A DNA stretch of 64,000 bases from Chloromonas sp. AAM2 (GCA_004335635.1 QAXH01005269.1:50464-114463); one strand, 5' to 3'; counted from the stretch's first letter, positions 24,173-37,800 are shown. Notes: generated from the letters alone by a model not told the origin. Numbers and translations: made by a program.

Positions 24173-27100
24173 TCATCGGCTGAAGAAGCGGCTGGCAGGC
24201 TGTGTTCCCGTGTTGAGGGGTGCACCACCCGGAAGCACCCCTGGTGTCATGAAATCCCGCTGGCTATCATACTCCTGCTGCCCACTGCCACTTGTATTGA
24301 ACCTTAGTGGGCCGCTCGATGACATAGTCGAGCCGTACCCCTGCCCGGCACCACCGCCTACAGGCGGTGCACCGGGGGTTACTCGGGCAGGCGAATTGAC
24401 CGCTTGAGGCAGGTATGACTTAGCGCTGGGTAAACCGCCAAAGGACGAGGAGTACTTGAGAGCTGTGGAACCTCCCAGAGCTGGCGTGGTTGCCACTACA
24501 GCGGCTCCGTGTGCAGATGTTTGTGGTGGTGGTGCGGGCATGAGCGCGGCTGCGGAGGTGGCGGAGGTGTGGACCGAGGGAGTGGGAGCGGGGAGGGCCG
24601 GGCGGTACGCGGAGGAGTAGCGGGAGCCGGGCATGCCACCGCCTGTTGCTGTGCCCAGCTGGGCTTCCGTCACCTGAAAACGCACAAATTGCACACGTAT
24701 GAGCCTACAGGAAAGAAGCAGTGCTCTGGACGATGCGAGTCACGTACAGCATGCCCGCAGATAGTATATACGGTAAAGGCAGAATGCTGCCTGTTCACCG
24801 ACCAAACATGTCGGGTCAAGCGGCCCCTTGTCGCGCCAATCATCACATGGCTGCACTCCGCACGGCCCGGGTGACCCCAGTCCTTGGCCTAGGTGGTCAC
24901 CAATATTGTTGCCCACAACTGACACGGCCTCCCCGGGCACCTGTTGGTTGAGCCAGCGGATCATCTGTTCGTTGCTCTGCAGCTGGTGCTTGCTGTCCTC
25001 CAACTTGCTCCGCAGCTCACTGTTCTCCTGACGCAAGCCGGACACCTGAACGCAACGTCAAGGGTGGACTTGAGATTATTACTAAGGCCCATACAAAGCA
25101 TCTCAGCAGTTCTGTGCAGAAAGGCTCTACCAGCAAGCCTGACAAGCTCAGCGTTCACACTTGTGGACAACACCCAGACAGTATACCAGCACTTGTCCTA
25201 CTCGATACGCGTGCTGTGTTCCTAGGCGGCCTGCTGCACGGACTCAGCAACTAAAGCTCATAGCCGACACACGCCAACATGCTGCATCTGAACTGAATCG
25301 AAATTGAACCTGTCTGCGGACACTTTCGCCTTCCGCCCAAACCTGCAAGTTGAAGTCACTTGCATTCTTCCTTCCTCACCTCTGCTTTGAGTGCATCCAG
25401 CTGCTGCTGTGCTGCGTGCATTTCCTTGGCCGCTGCCGCCATCTGCTGCTCCCTGACCGTGAGCTCCTCCTCCTGGCGCACGAGTATGGACTGCTTCCGC
25501 TTGACCTTCTCCTTGGACAGGCGCAGGTCGGACTGTGAACAAGCCGGCCGGGATGACACAGGCATCAACACACGCACGTATTGTACGCACAGTCCCACAC
25601 AGGTGACAGTACAGGGAACACGCGCCAGGTCAGGCTGCGCACACGCCACAGGCACAGGCGCAACAGAGAGGCAGGGATTAACGCTTGAGACTCTGCCCCT
25701 CTGCATCTCGACCCATTGCCACACACATGGCACCCGTTCCGGCAGCCCTCCTCACGCCCACTCACCGCCAGTTTCTCAATGACGTTGTTCCCCTTGACCA
25801 CCTCCTGCTGCGCCTCCCGCACCCTGTTGCCCTCGGCCGCCAGCGCGTCCTTGAGTTCCCCGCAGCGTGCCTCCACGCCACGCACGCCTGTTTTCGATTT
25901 GTTTTGCGAAGTACTATCATTTTATCATCATCATCATTCTTACTGTTAGTACTTTTGTTGATGTTCTAATATATAAAATACATTGCTGATATATAATGAA
26001 TAAAACGTATGCGTACACGTGATGACGGTGGTCTGGACTTTGCACCAGCAGTCCTTCACAATGCGAGTGTGTTGATGGTGTACAATGATGCTTGAGCTAT
26101 CGTCTGTTTCACTTGTGTGTGATGATACAGCTGTCCGAGGTCCTATCACTCACCGGACTCCAGGTCGCGTATGCGCGAGCGCTGCGACTCAATCACCTCC
26201 GACTGACTGGCGGCCTGTGGGCACAAAAGGCATTAGAATAACGCTTGCTGGTGAGAGTAATGAGCCCATCAGCGACAACAAAGTGTGGAGGGCTAGTGCG
26301 GCACACCCAGCTCATGAAACGCTGTTTCCTGATGGCATGAGTGCTGCACAGGGTGGTGCCACACAACAGCTTTGCAGTCGCTCGATTGCTTCAACTGCCT
26401 GGCCAGAGCAGGAGCTCGCATGTCAGTGCTCCTCCGGCCCCAGGCGCCTAACCAAATAGCAATCGGTAGGTCCCAGCAATCGGTAGGCTCGCTGGCTCGT
26501 CAGTCTTGCCTGGTCTCTCTATTCGCCTCACCTTTCCCTTCCCGATCCTCGCTGCCCACTCGCCCCTTCTCGCTTGTTCCCGTGTATTCGTTCACCCGGT
26601 CTGTCGTTGTTCTTCTAGCCCCAGGTGCCAAATTCAGCCAATAGCTGCGGTATTCGTTCGCTAGCCTATCTTCCTGCTTTCGTTTCCCTAACTGCCCCAC
26701 CTTTTCCTCCGCCGCCCCCAGCCTTGCCCTGAGGTCGTTGAGCGTCACGTCCCGCTCCGCCTTTTCCGTCCCCAGCCCCGCGCTCAGGGCCCGCAGCCGC
26801 TGCACATCGTCCTCTAGCGACCGGTTGGCGCCCTCCGCACTGCCCAGCCGGTGACTCAACTCTGACACCTGGACGTGTGAACCAATGTACAATTGTACTG
26901 CTTATGCCACCACTGCATTGCCAGGCTGGCTAGCTCCCAGCCTTGCTTCCTGGCCTCGTGTTCAAGCTGAAGCGAGCCCGCAGCCAGCACCAGCCCATCA
27001 CGAATTGAGCAGCCCTTCACATGAGCATATGAGCCCCACAGCATCACAAAGGCCACCTAGCACCTGTGTGCAACTTGTCAGTTCTAAGCCTGCACTCACA

Positions 27101-29994
27101 CACGTGCTGCTGAATGGAATCGGAATGGAGCGGGATAGGGCCTACACCCACACGCTTGCCGTGACCAACGGCATGGAAAAGTCGTTGATGCTGTGCAGCA
27201 GGTGCGTCATTCAGCAAACTGGTGTCGCCGAAGTCGCACATCAGTCGCCTCACCCGCGTATCCAGTTCGTACTTGGTCTCCCTGAGCTTCCTGTTCTCTG
27301 TGTCTAGTTCGGCCAGGCGGGCGTTGACCTGTGACAGGGCCTCCTGCTGCCTACGGCTCAGCTCCGACACCTCCCTGCACACACCAACACGGGACCACAG
27401 ATTTGTCTTCTAATGTTCGTGCCAGTGCGTGTGTTCTGGCGTCGACTTCTCACAGCCCGTGCCAATCTGCAGTGCGTGTCTCAAAACACAGAACTAGTGA
27501 AGATCAATCAATTATGCTGTTGAGCACAAAGTCATGCCCAAGCCAGGTAGTGGTGTGTAAAGCAGGCAAGCCACATCACACAGCTGCGTGCTGAACCTCT
27601 GCATCAAACGTGCACAGGGTGCAACAGGCAATGGCAGCCTGCACACAACAGCCATGGGCCGTTGGGAGCAGCAGTGGTGGCAGCAGACGTGGGCAGAGGG
27701 CTCTGCATGGAGGGGAGTGCGATGCAAGCATGATGCAGGTTGTTTGCTCCCTGGGGTGCAGGCACCATGTCCTTCACACCTTTCATGTGCATCCTTTAGC
27801 TCTGCCCGCTCCCTGGCCCGCTCCTCATGGGCAGTGGCGCGCTGGGTCTTGGACTCCGCCTGAAAGGAGCACACAGACCCACATGCTTGCAGGCCACGTG
27901 CTCTTACACCCTGTGCTACGGGCCACACGAGCATCCTTGAGAACGTGGCACAGACAGACCAGCTGCCGACTGCAAGCCTTCCACCGCAAGCACACAACTA
28001 CCTGCCCCTGGCTCCCACTGCACAGCCGCCTCTCCTGGAGTACACACGCGTCATGCCTCCCCCTGCCCCAGCCCTGATATCGTGCGTGCAGGCGCCACCT
28101 GCTATTTATTTTGTCTTGATACATGATGTGCTCACCATTTCAAATATCTCAAACACAACACACATGGCCCTGCCCTTGCCCTCCTTAAACCAAAGCTTGC
28201 AACAGACTCAGGGGCTTTGCCCAAACCGGTGCACTGCCCTGACCTCCTCTACCCAAAGGTCATGTGCAGGGCTTGTGCCCAACGGGCGCCCTGCACAGCC
28301 ACTCCCGTCCTCACCTGCACTTCCAACAAATGTTTGTCGTACTGTTCCCTCACTTGCGCCAGCTGCTGCTTCACGGCTCCCAGGTCGCTGCTGGCCGCAC
28401 TGTGTTCCGACTGCACTCATGGCACAACACAGACACAGCCTTGTGTCATCCCCTTTGTTGCTTGTTTGCAAAGCGCTCCGCACGCCTGTGTTCAATCGCT
28501 TTCATTCCATTCGTGCCCTGATCCCGGTTATCAGAGTATTGGTGCACGTCCGACCTGCACCTGGAGTAGCTGTGCATGTCTCACTCAGCCGCCATGTAGC
28601 ATGCAAAGGCCTGGGAGGCTTCTACAAATCAAATCGATATGAAATCTGCTCACCGTCTCCCTGCTTACCCAACACTAGCATTGTCCCGACACCAGCCCAC
28701 GCTGCTTGCTGTGTCACACAGATGAACTCCCAGTCGTTGTTCGCCTGTGGTGGTGCCTTTATGCCCACTAGGCTCGTACCTGTGATCTGTTGAGTTGTCC
28801 CGTGAGCTCCTCCACGTCAACCTTGACCTCCAACAGGCGGAATGCAAGGAACTGCACATCAAGACAACGGCACAGCTTTGTACGAGGCACCCAGACCTTG
28901 CACGCCTACCGCAAGCCTGCTCAACTGCACACCCCATACGTCACACTAGGTCAGCTTACGAGCTCTCTGCATGGGAGTGTGCTCGGCAGCTGTCAGACAA
29001 CTACTTTACGCCTATGTGGAACATGCCACCCATGCCATGCCCAGTCTGGCTGACCATCCCCTCTCTCATCTCTGTATGAGTAGCATGATGATGTAGCATG
29101 GTCCTGCGTCCTGCCAGCCATCCTGCGCCCACAATCACACCTGTTTGATTGCTGCATCATTGCCTGGCCTGAACGCCAGGGTGATGTGTGGCAGCTGCTT
29201 GAAGTCATTTGTCTCCACAATACGGAAGATTGACTCAGTGCCACGCACAGTCAGCACCGCTTGAAACCTGCATGACAGGCAGTTGCATGCGCAGTGGTCG
29301 CACTGCAGCTCCCTCTACACATGCCATGTCGCATCAATGCACCAGAGGCTGATGGTAATGCAGATGTGAAACGCTTATCCTGGCAAAGCACAGCTGCCAA
29401 CTCATGCATCACTGCATGGCTAAGAATAAGAATAGTGCTGGGATGCGGCCCAGGTCTGAGATGCTGTTGCTGCTGTTGGTACAGTGTGCACTCCACAAGG
29501 CATACCTTGGGGCATCCACAGGCTGCACTGTAGTGCACTTGTCCAGCAGTGTAATGATTTTCACAGGAAAGCTGGCAAAGTCAACCAGGATGCCCTGCTC
29601 ATTCTTTAAGCTCTGGAAATCCTCCTCGCTGACTTCCAAGGAATGCAGAAAAAATAAGTCTGTTTCGCTTGAGATGTGAATCCTCAGGACCTGGGGAAAA
29701 CAAGGAAAGGGATAGGAGGGTGCAACCATACAAAGTCATGGGCATGGTCGACGACAGCTTTGCCCCATGGCGAGCACGCACCCGCATGTTGTGGTTGCTA
29801 CGGAGCGCGCCTGTGAGAATTCTGAAAGTGAGCTCATCGTTCTGGTCCTCTCTGTCTGCTTGGCGGAGCAACAAGGGCACAGGCTTCCAAAACAGTGTGT
29901 TGGCTGTCTGGAGGTCAAAACCACCCTGCGCAGCTGCCCCAGCTCCTCCTGTCGTATCATCCAAAGCCAAAGGCATTATCGGCCCGGGCCGCAA
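24173..29994 (-). CDS. SAS6: SAS-6 centriole cartwheel protein
   Basis: Thirteen exons on the minus strand join in phase: 29994-29782, 29690-29506, 29267-29141, 28851-28780, 28410-28315, 27859-27780, 27374-27254, 26868-26701, 26214-26154, 25887-25766, 25532-25380, 25045-24941, 24673-24173. They give 667 residues. Residues about 1-175 are the SAS-6 head: SLEVSEEDFQSLKNEQGILV, VDFASFPVKIITLL, TVRGTESIFRIVETNDFKQL and HITLAFRPGND. F155 in ETNDFK matches the Phe known to drive head-to-head dimerisation in the cartwheel (about F145 in Chlamydomonas). A long coiled coil follows to about residue 500, with family motifs VVKGNNVIEKL and MIRWLNQQ|VTEAQLG, then a Ser/Gly/Pro-rich tail. SAS-6 dimers form the nine-spoked hub that sets centriole symmetry. 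A second ATG six codons downstream (MPLALDD) fits homologues equally well. Confidence 0.96.
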
Positions 29995-30268
29995 TGCCTC
30001 TCAAGGCTGGGCCTCAGTCAATGGTGGGCGCAAATTTCAAATGGGTTTGACCAACTCGCGGCTTTGCGCCGTCAAGCAGCTGTAATCTTGCCGTGTTGGG
30101 GTAGGTATCTACCAGAAAGTTACCGGTGGAAAATGGCTAGGGTTTCTGGCGGTTAAGCAGGAGTCATAGGTGTGACAGGCCTGCTCCTCGTTCCCACTTC
30201 CGCCATCAGCTGCCATCAACCCTTTGTCAGCAGGCCAATACCTCTGATATGACTTGTAGACCTCACGC
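29995..30268. promoter_or_regulatory. Divergent promoter region between SAS-6 and the F-box gene
   Basis: Only 274 bases separate the SAS-6 start (minus) from the F-box ORF start (plus), so promoters and both 5' UTRs must share this stretch. No TATA box or named element is evident to me. The assignment rests on geometry alone. Confidence 0.45.
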
Positions 30269-32147
30269 ATGCCACCTCACCGCAACCTCATGAGCCACCA
30301 GCGCATGGCTGGGAACATCAGCAGTGATAGCAGCTGGGATAGCGATGGTGATGATGAGCTCAAAGTGGATCACGCACGCTACCTTTCTCTAGCGCTTGCA
30401 GCTGGCATGCAGAACAGGTGGGCACGGTGCATTATGCAGTGTGGTTGCTCCAGTTCATCATTACACGAGCTGACGCACTACACGCGATTATCAAAGCCAA
30501 TGTAAAATGGGTTTGACACCACTCAAAACGATATCTCCCGGAGGACAGTTGTGTCTTGCCATGGGGATGCCCCTGACAGTGGTAATACAATTGACGCCCC
30601 GCCAAACTTGTTCCGAAAACGCACAGAACGCTCGCATCAAGATAGAACAAAATTGAACCTGGATTGCCCATCTCAGCACGGACAGGTAGTAGTTACCAAG
30701 GTATACAGGAGGCAAGCTGTCATACCACAACTGCTCTGTCTCATGCAAAGGACAGTGGTTCTGTTGTTACATTCTGGCCGCAGTCTTACGCAATTGAGGG
30801 CCATGCAAGAACTACAAGCGGTGCTTCAATCCTGCTACTCCTCAAAGGCAACCAAGGTAGAACAGGCTCTGGCTGCAAAGACGTGGATTCAGGAATGAAC
30901 AGCCCTGAAGAGGCAAGTCTGCAGCATGTTCCCAAGCCATATCACGTCCACACCATGGAGGCGAACCTCTAGCACCTGGTCCACATCTGAGTCAGTATCG
31001 AAGAGGCCCGCTGGATTCGCTTTGCTGGTGATTGAGTTTTCTAGAGCCGAAGCCAGTTGTCATACAAAACAGCCATGTCTGCACAACTGGTTTACTAGTG
31101 CCACGTGTGTGGGCTATGGGGTGTTTGCGCAGGCGACACAGAGCTCCATCGTTTCAGACCTCCAGGCCGCCATTGCGTCATGTGACGCACGTGCCCCTGC
31201 CAAGGCTCGACTGGCTGAGCTTATGCGCACTGCTGAGAAGGTGCTGCCGCAGCAGAAGAGGTGGGCAAGGCATGTTGAGGTCAGGTGGCTAGCAGCGGAA
31301 GCACACGCTAGATTCCCTTTGATGGCAGGTCTGCACACTGCTGGGACCCCGTGTTGCAATCAGACCTGTGGCTCGTTTGCAGGCCATTGGGACGTGCACA
31401 CAGGCGATGGCCATGGGATGGTTGCACTGCATGGCAAAGAACATCCTCAATCCTGCCTGCATGGCGGCTGCTCCCCCACGCCCTGCAGGGTTGGCATGTC
31501 CTCTTCCCAGCATAAGCATTTGCTCAACGGCCGTCTGTAACAGTGTATATGAGTACGCGTCCATTGATACTACACACGTTTCAGTCGGTGATCCTATTCT
31601 TGATGTTGCACGCCAAAACAATGTCTGGCGCACAGGCAACAGGTGCCGAGTACGCATGATGAACGCCCGCCACATGTCACACAGGCACCAGTTGGCGGGG
31701 GAGCACAAGAAGGCCATGATGCGCTTGGCCCGGCACCGCAACCGCCAGGGGCCCAGCAAGGGAGCTGCGGGCGCACAGGACTCAGACTCAGAGGACAGTG
31801 ATGACGTCCCCCCCCTCACTGAGCTGCCACTGCCTGAAGCCATCACAATCACCGTCATGGAACAGCTGGATCCCTTCACCCTGGCACGTGCGAGTGCGGT
31901 GTGCAGGTGGCTGGGTTGGATGCGATTTCATACACTGAACGGGTCACAAGTGTGGGCGATTTTAGGTGGCTGGGGAATGCCACAGCGACAGGCATGTCAA
32001 CAGATTAACAGCGAGCACATAGGTAGCGGTTGCGCACGTGTGTGGTGCATGGAGACCAGACAGTGCAGCTGGACGAATCGACACGTGTTTGAGTGCGGGG
32101 TGCATTGGATGCAGGCTGAACGGGTGTGGACGGGTGTGGGTGGCTGA
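30269..32147 (+). CDS. F-box protein
   Basis: Exons 30269-30417, 30784-30856, 31133-31279 and 31383-32147 join in phase into 377 residues. The N-terminus is Ser/Asp-rich (SSDSSWDSDGDDE), followed by helical segments (LRAMQELQAVLQSCYSSKAT; SSIVSDLQAAIASCDARAPA). After a basic stretch and an acidic run (DSDSEDSDD) comes an F-box-like core, ELPLPEAITITVMEQLDPF then ARASAVCRWL. F-box proteins recruit substrates to SCF ubiquitin ligases through Skp1. The 3' end is uncertain: a CAG|GTGGCT donor at 31906 could instead splice to an exon near 32283-32430 (AVISQAGAWYPRAHTSWQHL then stop). No leucine-rich, kelch or WD repeats are visible. The first 250 residues are unassigned. Confidence 0.55.
30461..30592. 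repeat. Dispersed repeat, copy 2 (partner at 1385-1528)
   Basis: It lies in the first intron of the F-box gene, in the same orientation as the copy at 1385-1528. The blocks align from TTACACG-GCTGACG through GGACAGTTGTGTCTTGCCAT to GATGCCCCTGA. Confidence 0.75.
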
Positions 32148-33401
32148 GAGTCACCACAGGAACATTCGTGTCCGTGCATCAGCGGCCAGCACAGAAGCAG
32201 TGTTTGTGCAGCAAAGCCATTCATGATGTGCTATAGCGGGTGCATTGCGCCTGGTCGCAATGCCGCCTATCATGTGCCGCAGCTCTACATCCACTGGCAC
32301 CACTTTGTGGTCCCACTCTGACACAAGCCGCTGTGTTGATTTGCAGGCCGTGATAAGCCAAGCCGGTGCATGGTACCCCAGGGCTCACACTAGCTGGCAG
32401 CACCTGAAGCCGAGCACATCAATCATGTGACATGATGGTGCGCAGATCTTGGCATGGCCTGGTGTCAACGTCTGGGCTGTGGCGGCAGTGGTGCATGCGG
32501 CTGTTCGCCAGGCATGGGACAAGGAGCGCGGGCATCCCCGCGGCGTGTGCCCCGGCCACTGCCATGGATGCATCACACTTCTCACAGCTGGTGGCAGGTG
32601 TGACTGGGGCATGGTGGTAGAGAGTGGGGCGGCCTCATGGCAGGTTTGAGCAAGGGTGGACCAGTGTTGTGCCAGAGGGTTGTGCTCAACCTTCGGCTGT
32701 TTCCTGACCTTGTGTGTGTCTGGGTGTGTTTGCTGCTCGCTGCTTGCAGGCGTATACTAGTAACAGTGTTCCAGATAAGCTTTACAAGTGGAAACTGTCG
32801 TTGATGTCAGACCTGATCCATTGACCCTATAACGTGCTTTCCTCATGTAATTGTATGCTCTGCAACTCGCGCACCCTGCAGAGGACCCAAGGCCTGTTGC
32901 ACTCTTCAGGCCTGCTGTCAGGACCTACTGTAACAACCGCATGGTCTGGAACGACATAAACCCGCTCTCGAACAGCCCATGCAGAGCCAGCCAAAGCGCA
33001 GCAAGGGGCTCATGTCCGTCAGCGGTACAGCACACAGCGGCATGTGGGGCAATGCCAACACAGGGTAACAGACCGCCCTGCCATGTGACATGTCAACAGG
33101 TAAGGCTGAGGATTAGTAGCACAAACGTGCTCCTGGCCTAAAGCATCCGTTCATGCGTGGCCATGCTGCCCGCCTTAAGAGACCGTCACACCACACGTCA
33201 CCCACTCTGCATCGCTCGCTCACTAGTGATGAAGCAGCCACGCATACCTTGTTCCTCAGATGACCAGTGAATGCCCAAGTCTTGGTGCAACGATCCCTTT
33301 CCATCGTTTACACCAGACGTTAGAGAATGTCTTCAATGTTTCGTAGCCAGGCGTTGACCTAATAACTGGCAAAGATTCTTTTTTTTGGTTGTGGACAGGA
33401 G

Positions 33402-34104
33402 GGTAGCAGCTGGATGCTCACAGACCCTAACCGGGAGTGACCCCTTTTCTTCACGGGGTTGGCTTAGATACCCTTTGGGAGGCTTAAATAAAATTTTCCA
33501 GGCCGTTCTGAGATGGTTGTTTGGAGGGTGGGGGGGTACAGGGGGTAAAGGGAAATCTGGACCTGATTTGGAAAATTTGTTTGCTGGCCAACCAGATGTC
33601 TGATTGAAGCTGTAAGCATGCCATCGTGACGGGCTCGGCAAGAGCTACACAATGGCATACTCAAAAACCAAAAGTATGGGTACATCGGGCAGAAACCGAA
33701 AAAACCGACCGGCCGCCATCCAGGGTGACCGGCCTACACCGAGCTTCAGCAGTTGGTTTGCGAAGCTCCAGCAGTGTTCAGCAGTCAGGACATGGCAGGC
33801 GGACTAGACTCCAACCTGGTCAAGGACTACAAATGACCTGGCAATGGACTCTAGATGACATGGCCCCGTACACACTTGCAGCTGAGGTCTGCAGAACGCG
33901 CCCTGCTTGGGCCATGATATAATTTAGATGATATTGGTAGTTAGCCTTTTTGTTGGAAAGCTGGCATTGAATGGAGCAGAATGGCATGGTCAGAATTTGT
34001 AACCGACTTATGGTTGGGAGTCTAGTGGGGGGGGTGGGGTCTGGGACCCCCTCTGGGTAAAAGTCCTATTAGGGTCTCTGGAAAATATTTTGCTACCCTC
34101 CTGG
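33402..34104. mobile_element. Possible non-autonomous DNA element with imperfect inverted ends
   Basis: AGGAGGGTAGCA near 33407 and its perfect 12-base complement TGCTACCCTCCT near 34091 bound about 700 bases. Just inside each are matching AGACCCTAA and TTAGGGTCT blocks. The interior is G-rich (runs of seven to eight G) and non-coding. The total inverted match is about 35 imperfect bases, so chance is not excluded. Confidence 0.35.
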
Positions 34105-34203
34105 TTGTGGATGTAGGACCCTGTTATGTGCTTTTCAGTATCCGCTGATCTGCTACATGTCCAGCCTTTGGGACATCTAGATGGTCATGCATGGCATCGA
34201 GAG

Positions 34204-34231
34204 CATCATCATCATCATCATCATCATCATC
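34204..34231. repeat. (ATC)n microsatellite
   Basis: Nine or so perfect ATC trinucleotides in the 3' flank of the PG-rich repeat gene. Confidence 0.95.
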
Positions 34232-34803
34232 GTGTGGCTGTCACCAGGCATGTGCTAGACAGGCTGCAGGTTGTTAAGTGCGGACTTGACAGTGTCGCTT
34301 GGCTGGTGATGGATATGTTCGGTATGATTCCGTGGGATGTGTGTGGCTGCAGGTTGCTGAATGGTTGCTCCATCGCTGGCCTTGAGGGGTTTGACAGATG
34401 TTGGTGATGGGACTGGCAGCAGCAGTGGCGATGAGGAGCGGTCGCATGGGGTCAGCAGGCCAAACATGGCTGGGCAGGACAACCCCTCGGGCATGCGCTT
34501 ATGGAACATACCAACCTAAACTGAAAGCCTGACTTACAATCATTAGTGTCACGAGCTGTGCTAGTGTCAAGCCGCAGCAATTGAGTTTGTGGAGCTCAAT
34601 CCCCTTTGTAGCAGTGTCTGCTACGCATGACCAAGCACACCAGGCACGTCAACATGGCGTTGCTTTCCTTATCTGTTTCTTGTCTCTTGCCTGTATATAC
34701 CTTTTACTGTCTTATGATTTCTAGATGCTAGCAGTATGATTTCTAGATTCATATTACAGCCGTTGTGACGCATGCAGTCCCCCGGATGCATCACGCGGTT
34801 ACA

Positions 34804-37800
34804 TCACACAACATAGGACCCAGGCCCAGGTACAGCAAATCCGGGCAGTTTCTTGGCTTTTTCCTTGGGCACCACCTGCACACGCGGCATGACATGGGCA
34901 CACTCTTGAGACACACTGGGCTAAGCCGTTGTGTGAATAACTAGTTTCATTGGGCGGCGACTCAGCGTCTTGCATTCATGCTTGGCATGTCATAGCTGGC
35001 CTCAAGGCTTGGTCTGCCTTTTGGTTTGAATGTTTGAAGCTGTTGTACCCGACCAACTGCTGAACCTACTCACTTGGGAGAATCTGTCGCCTGACCCGAA
35101 TCGATAGCTGGAGGGTGTCTGCACTCGGGATGTCTGCAGAAGGACAGCAGCATCGTTTGACAAGCGTACATGCACCATGCCATGCACTCGGATTTGTCAG
35201 ACCATACTGGCATTCCTCAGATTTGGCTAATGATCAGGTGGTGCATGGGGTAAGGCATTGATGTGCTGGAGGTGTCCAGTAGACAAACGCCCACCTTAGT
35301 CAGGCTGTGGCTGACGTTATACAGGTTGGGCGCTGGTGAGTGCTTGCCGTACAGGTCCTTCTCGTGCTCTGTGCTGATGAACTGCGTCTTCATGATGCGG
35401 TCGCGGTGGGACGTGCCCACCCGCGTGCGCCATGCATTGGCCTTGCGGGAGTCACACTGCAAGGCAGAACAGCAACACATTACACAGTATGGCCCCACAA
35501 AGCGCAGGCAGTCGATGCCATCATGCCCTTCTTGTGTGTCACATCACTTGTATGGCATGTCGAACCAACATTGGACATGAAAACTCAGCAACACCATTCT
35601 ACCCTAGGTAAGTTCGGTAATTGCCTATGCCTGCATGCAGACACTCAGACAAGGCTACTGCATAAACACTCAGGGTCAGAGAGTACACACAGATATCGAA
35701 CACAAATACCTGGTTGCCAATGGACGAGGCAGGCTCGTACATGCCCGGCCCTGGGTCATCTAGGTTTGAGGGGCGGCTGCCGGGCAGCCCCTTGTTGATG
35801 TCGGCCCGCCGCGACTTGCCATGGAACGAGTACTTGGGAGCATCTCCCAGCCACCCACTGCCAGGGCTGCATGCATCACACCACCACATACAACAGCGGT
35901 CATGTCAAGCTAGTTTGTGTTCACAAGGTTTGGCTGGGCAATACCAAAAACTGCTACTGAGGAGACAGACTGGCTTTAAAGGAATCTGTTCAAAGCTCTA
36001 CTAATCATGCAGCCACTCGAGCTCTGGCTGGGCACGCTGGCTGTGCTGTCACAAATGTCAGCTATTTGCAGGTGAATGCTCACCGCCAATCCTGAGCTGC
36101 AGGCGTTTGGAAGTCCTGCAACATGCACGGGTACACATATGAGGATCAGGGCTACGCATTCACATCAAGACCCTGGCTGTGTCATTGACACATCTGCGCT
36201 CTTGTCACATCGCTGCGCTCACATGAAGCTTTGCCTGCAGCCGCATTACGTGTGATGAGAAGTCTACTATTCCTTGTATAGAAATTATCATTTATAACTA
36301 GCAACTTGTACTGTCTCGTCTGCCACAGTGACTCAGCAATCATGGACTCGTCAGTCATGGATTTTAATCCGATACAAGGAATTGACGGTTCGGGATCACG
36401 TCGCATATGGCAATGTCATGATGTTGCTTGTCCCAGAAGTGGCACTACGCCGTCCACCAGCATCACACATCCCATACCGTGGTGCCAGAGACAGGCTGGT
36501 CCACTTTACATCTTCCACCAGGTTGTGTTGTGGTCTCGGTTGTGTTACATGGCTGTGCTCACATGAAGTACTGCCGTGCTAGAAGCTCACATCGCAGGGC
36601 GGTGGCAGCTGTGCTGGCTAATGACTACCAGCCCTGTTAAAACCCTTCCACTTACCTCTTTCCATACGTTCTTGTATGTGCTGAAGCGGTTGCCTGTGCT
36701 CACTTTCCAGCTGGGCTGGTTGGGATTTGGCGACAACGGCTGCAGCACATAGACATAACACACGTTGTGACGTGGCGATGTGCGTCATGCACAAGCATTT
36801 TCAGTCACAGCATAACCTTCGTCGTCAGGTGTGCAACCTTGCCAGTCAGGTGTGCTGCACGGAGTATGGCCATGCCCTTGTTGTGCACTGCTGCATGCAC
36901 ACCTGTTTCCCGACTGATGTGACTGCTTCATAGGCGCCGGGCCCCGGCCGCCCTTCCTTGGCCATGTCCAGGTCACTGGTGAACCGATGACCAAACTGCA
37001 CAGAGAACATCAGCCGACCCAACACAAGTCAAAGTGACGTCAGACTGCCATCAAACATAGAAGCACTCAAACGCTGTCTTCTGTTGTGTGTACAGTTGCT
37101 GCTGTCTGTTGAATTGTTGCATGTTGTTACGAACATGCCTTTATCACCGACTGCAGGTTCTGTAGCTTGTTCTGGCCTAAGTGGAGCCCACATCAGCAAC
37201 ACCGATACCATGCCCACAGTAGATTGTTATCGAGTGCTTGCATCTACCCAAGGTCCTAGCGGTTTGTTATCATTGTTGCCTATGGTGAACATTTCAACAT
37301 TCTCTCAAAGCTCACAACAGATTGTCACTATGTACTCAGAGACGAGTTCAGACGCACCCTGATGGAAGGGGCGGTGTAGCACTGCGAGGCTGACTGGCGT
37401 CCGAACCCGGACACCACCTGGGTGCCTACACCCAATGAGGTCTGCAGAACAATCCAAACATGCATGGCTGATCGCAAAAGCCATATCAGACAGTGACAAG
37501 ATGTGCAGAAGGTTAACCTGGCAACAGGGTGTGTACTGTTCGCACATGGTATCCACTTCAGCTACACTGTCAGCAGTGGTTTCAAGCGGTCACTGCCTTG
37601 TTAGCATTCATTATGATAGCTGGATGAGCAGCAATCGTCAATGGCTTCCCAGTCAGCATGTACACGAACAAGGGATGCCATGCCTTCAGCACCCACTGTT
37701 CCCAGCAGCTTGTACTCAAACTGCTCCTCATTTTCAGCTGTTCGCCCTGATGTCCCGAACTTGGTTCGCTCATTGGTAGCTTTTGTGCTCAGGACCTGAA

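Larger units (their letters stand above)
32148..34803. other. Intergenic region, repeat-rich
   Basis: It contains the possible alternative last exon of the F-box gene (about 32283-32430), a frame around 32449-32649 that I cannot assign, a G-rich region with imperfect inverted ends (33402-34104), and an (ATC)n microsatellite. A TTACA at 34755-34759 (TGTAA on the minus strand) lies about 45 bases beyond the stop of the PG-rich repeat gene and is its likely polyadenylation signal. Confidence 0.5.

Noticed and set aside
31289..31879. 196-codon frame antisense to the F-box exon
   Set aside because: The plus-strand reading contains the F-box-like core and joins in phase to upstream exons.
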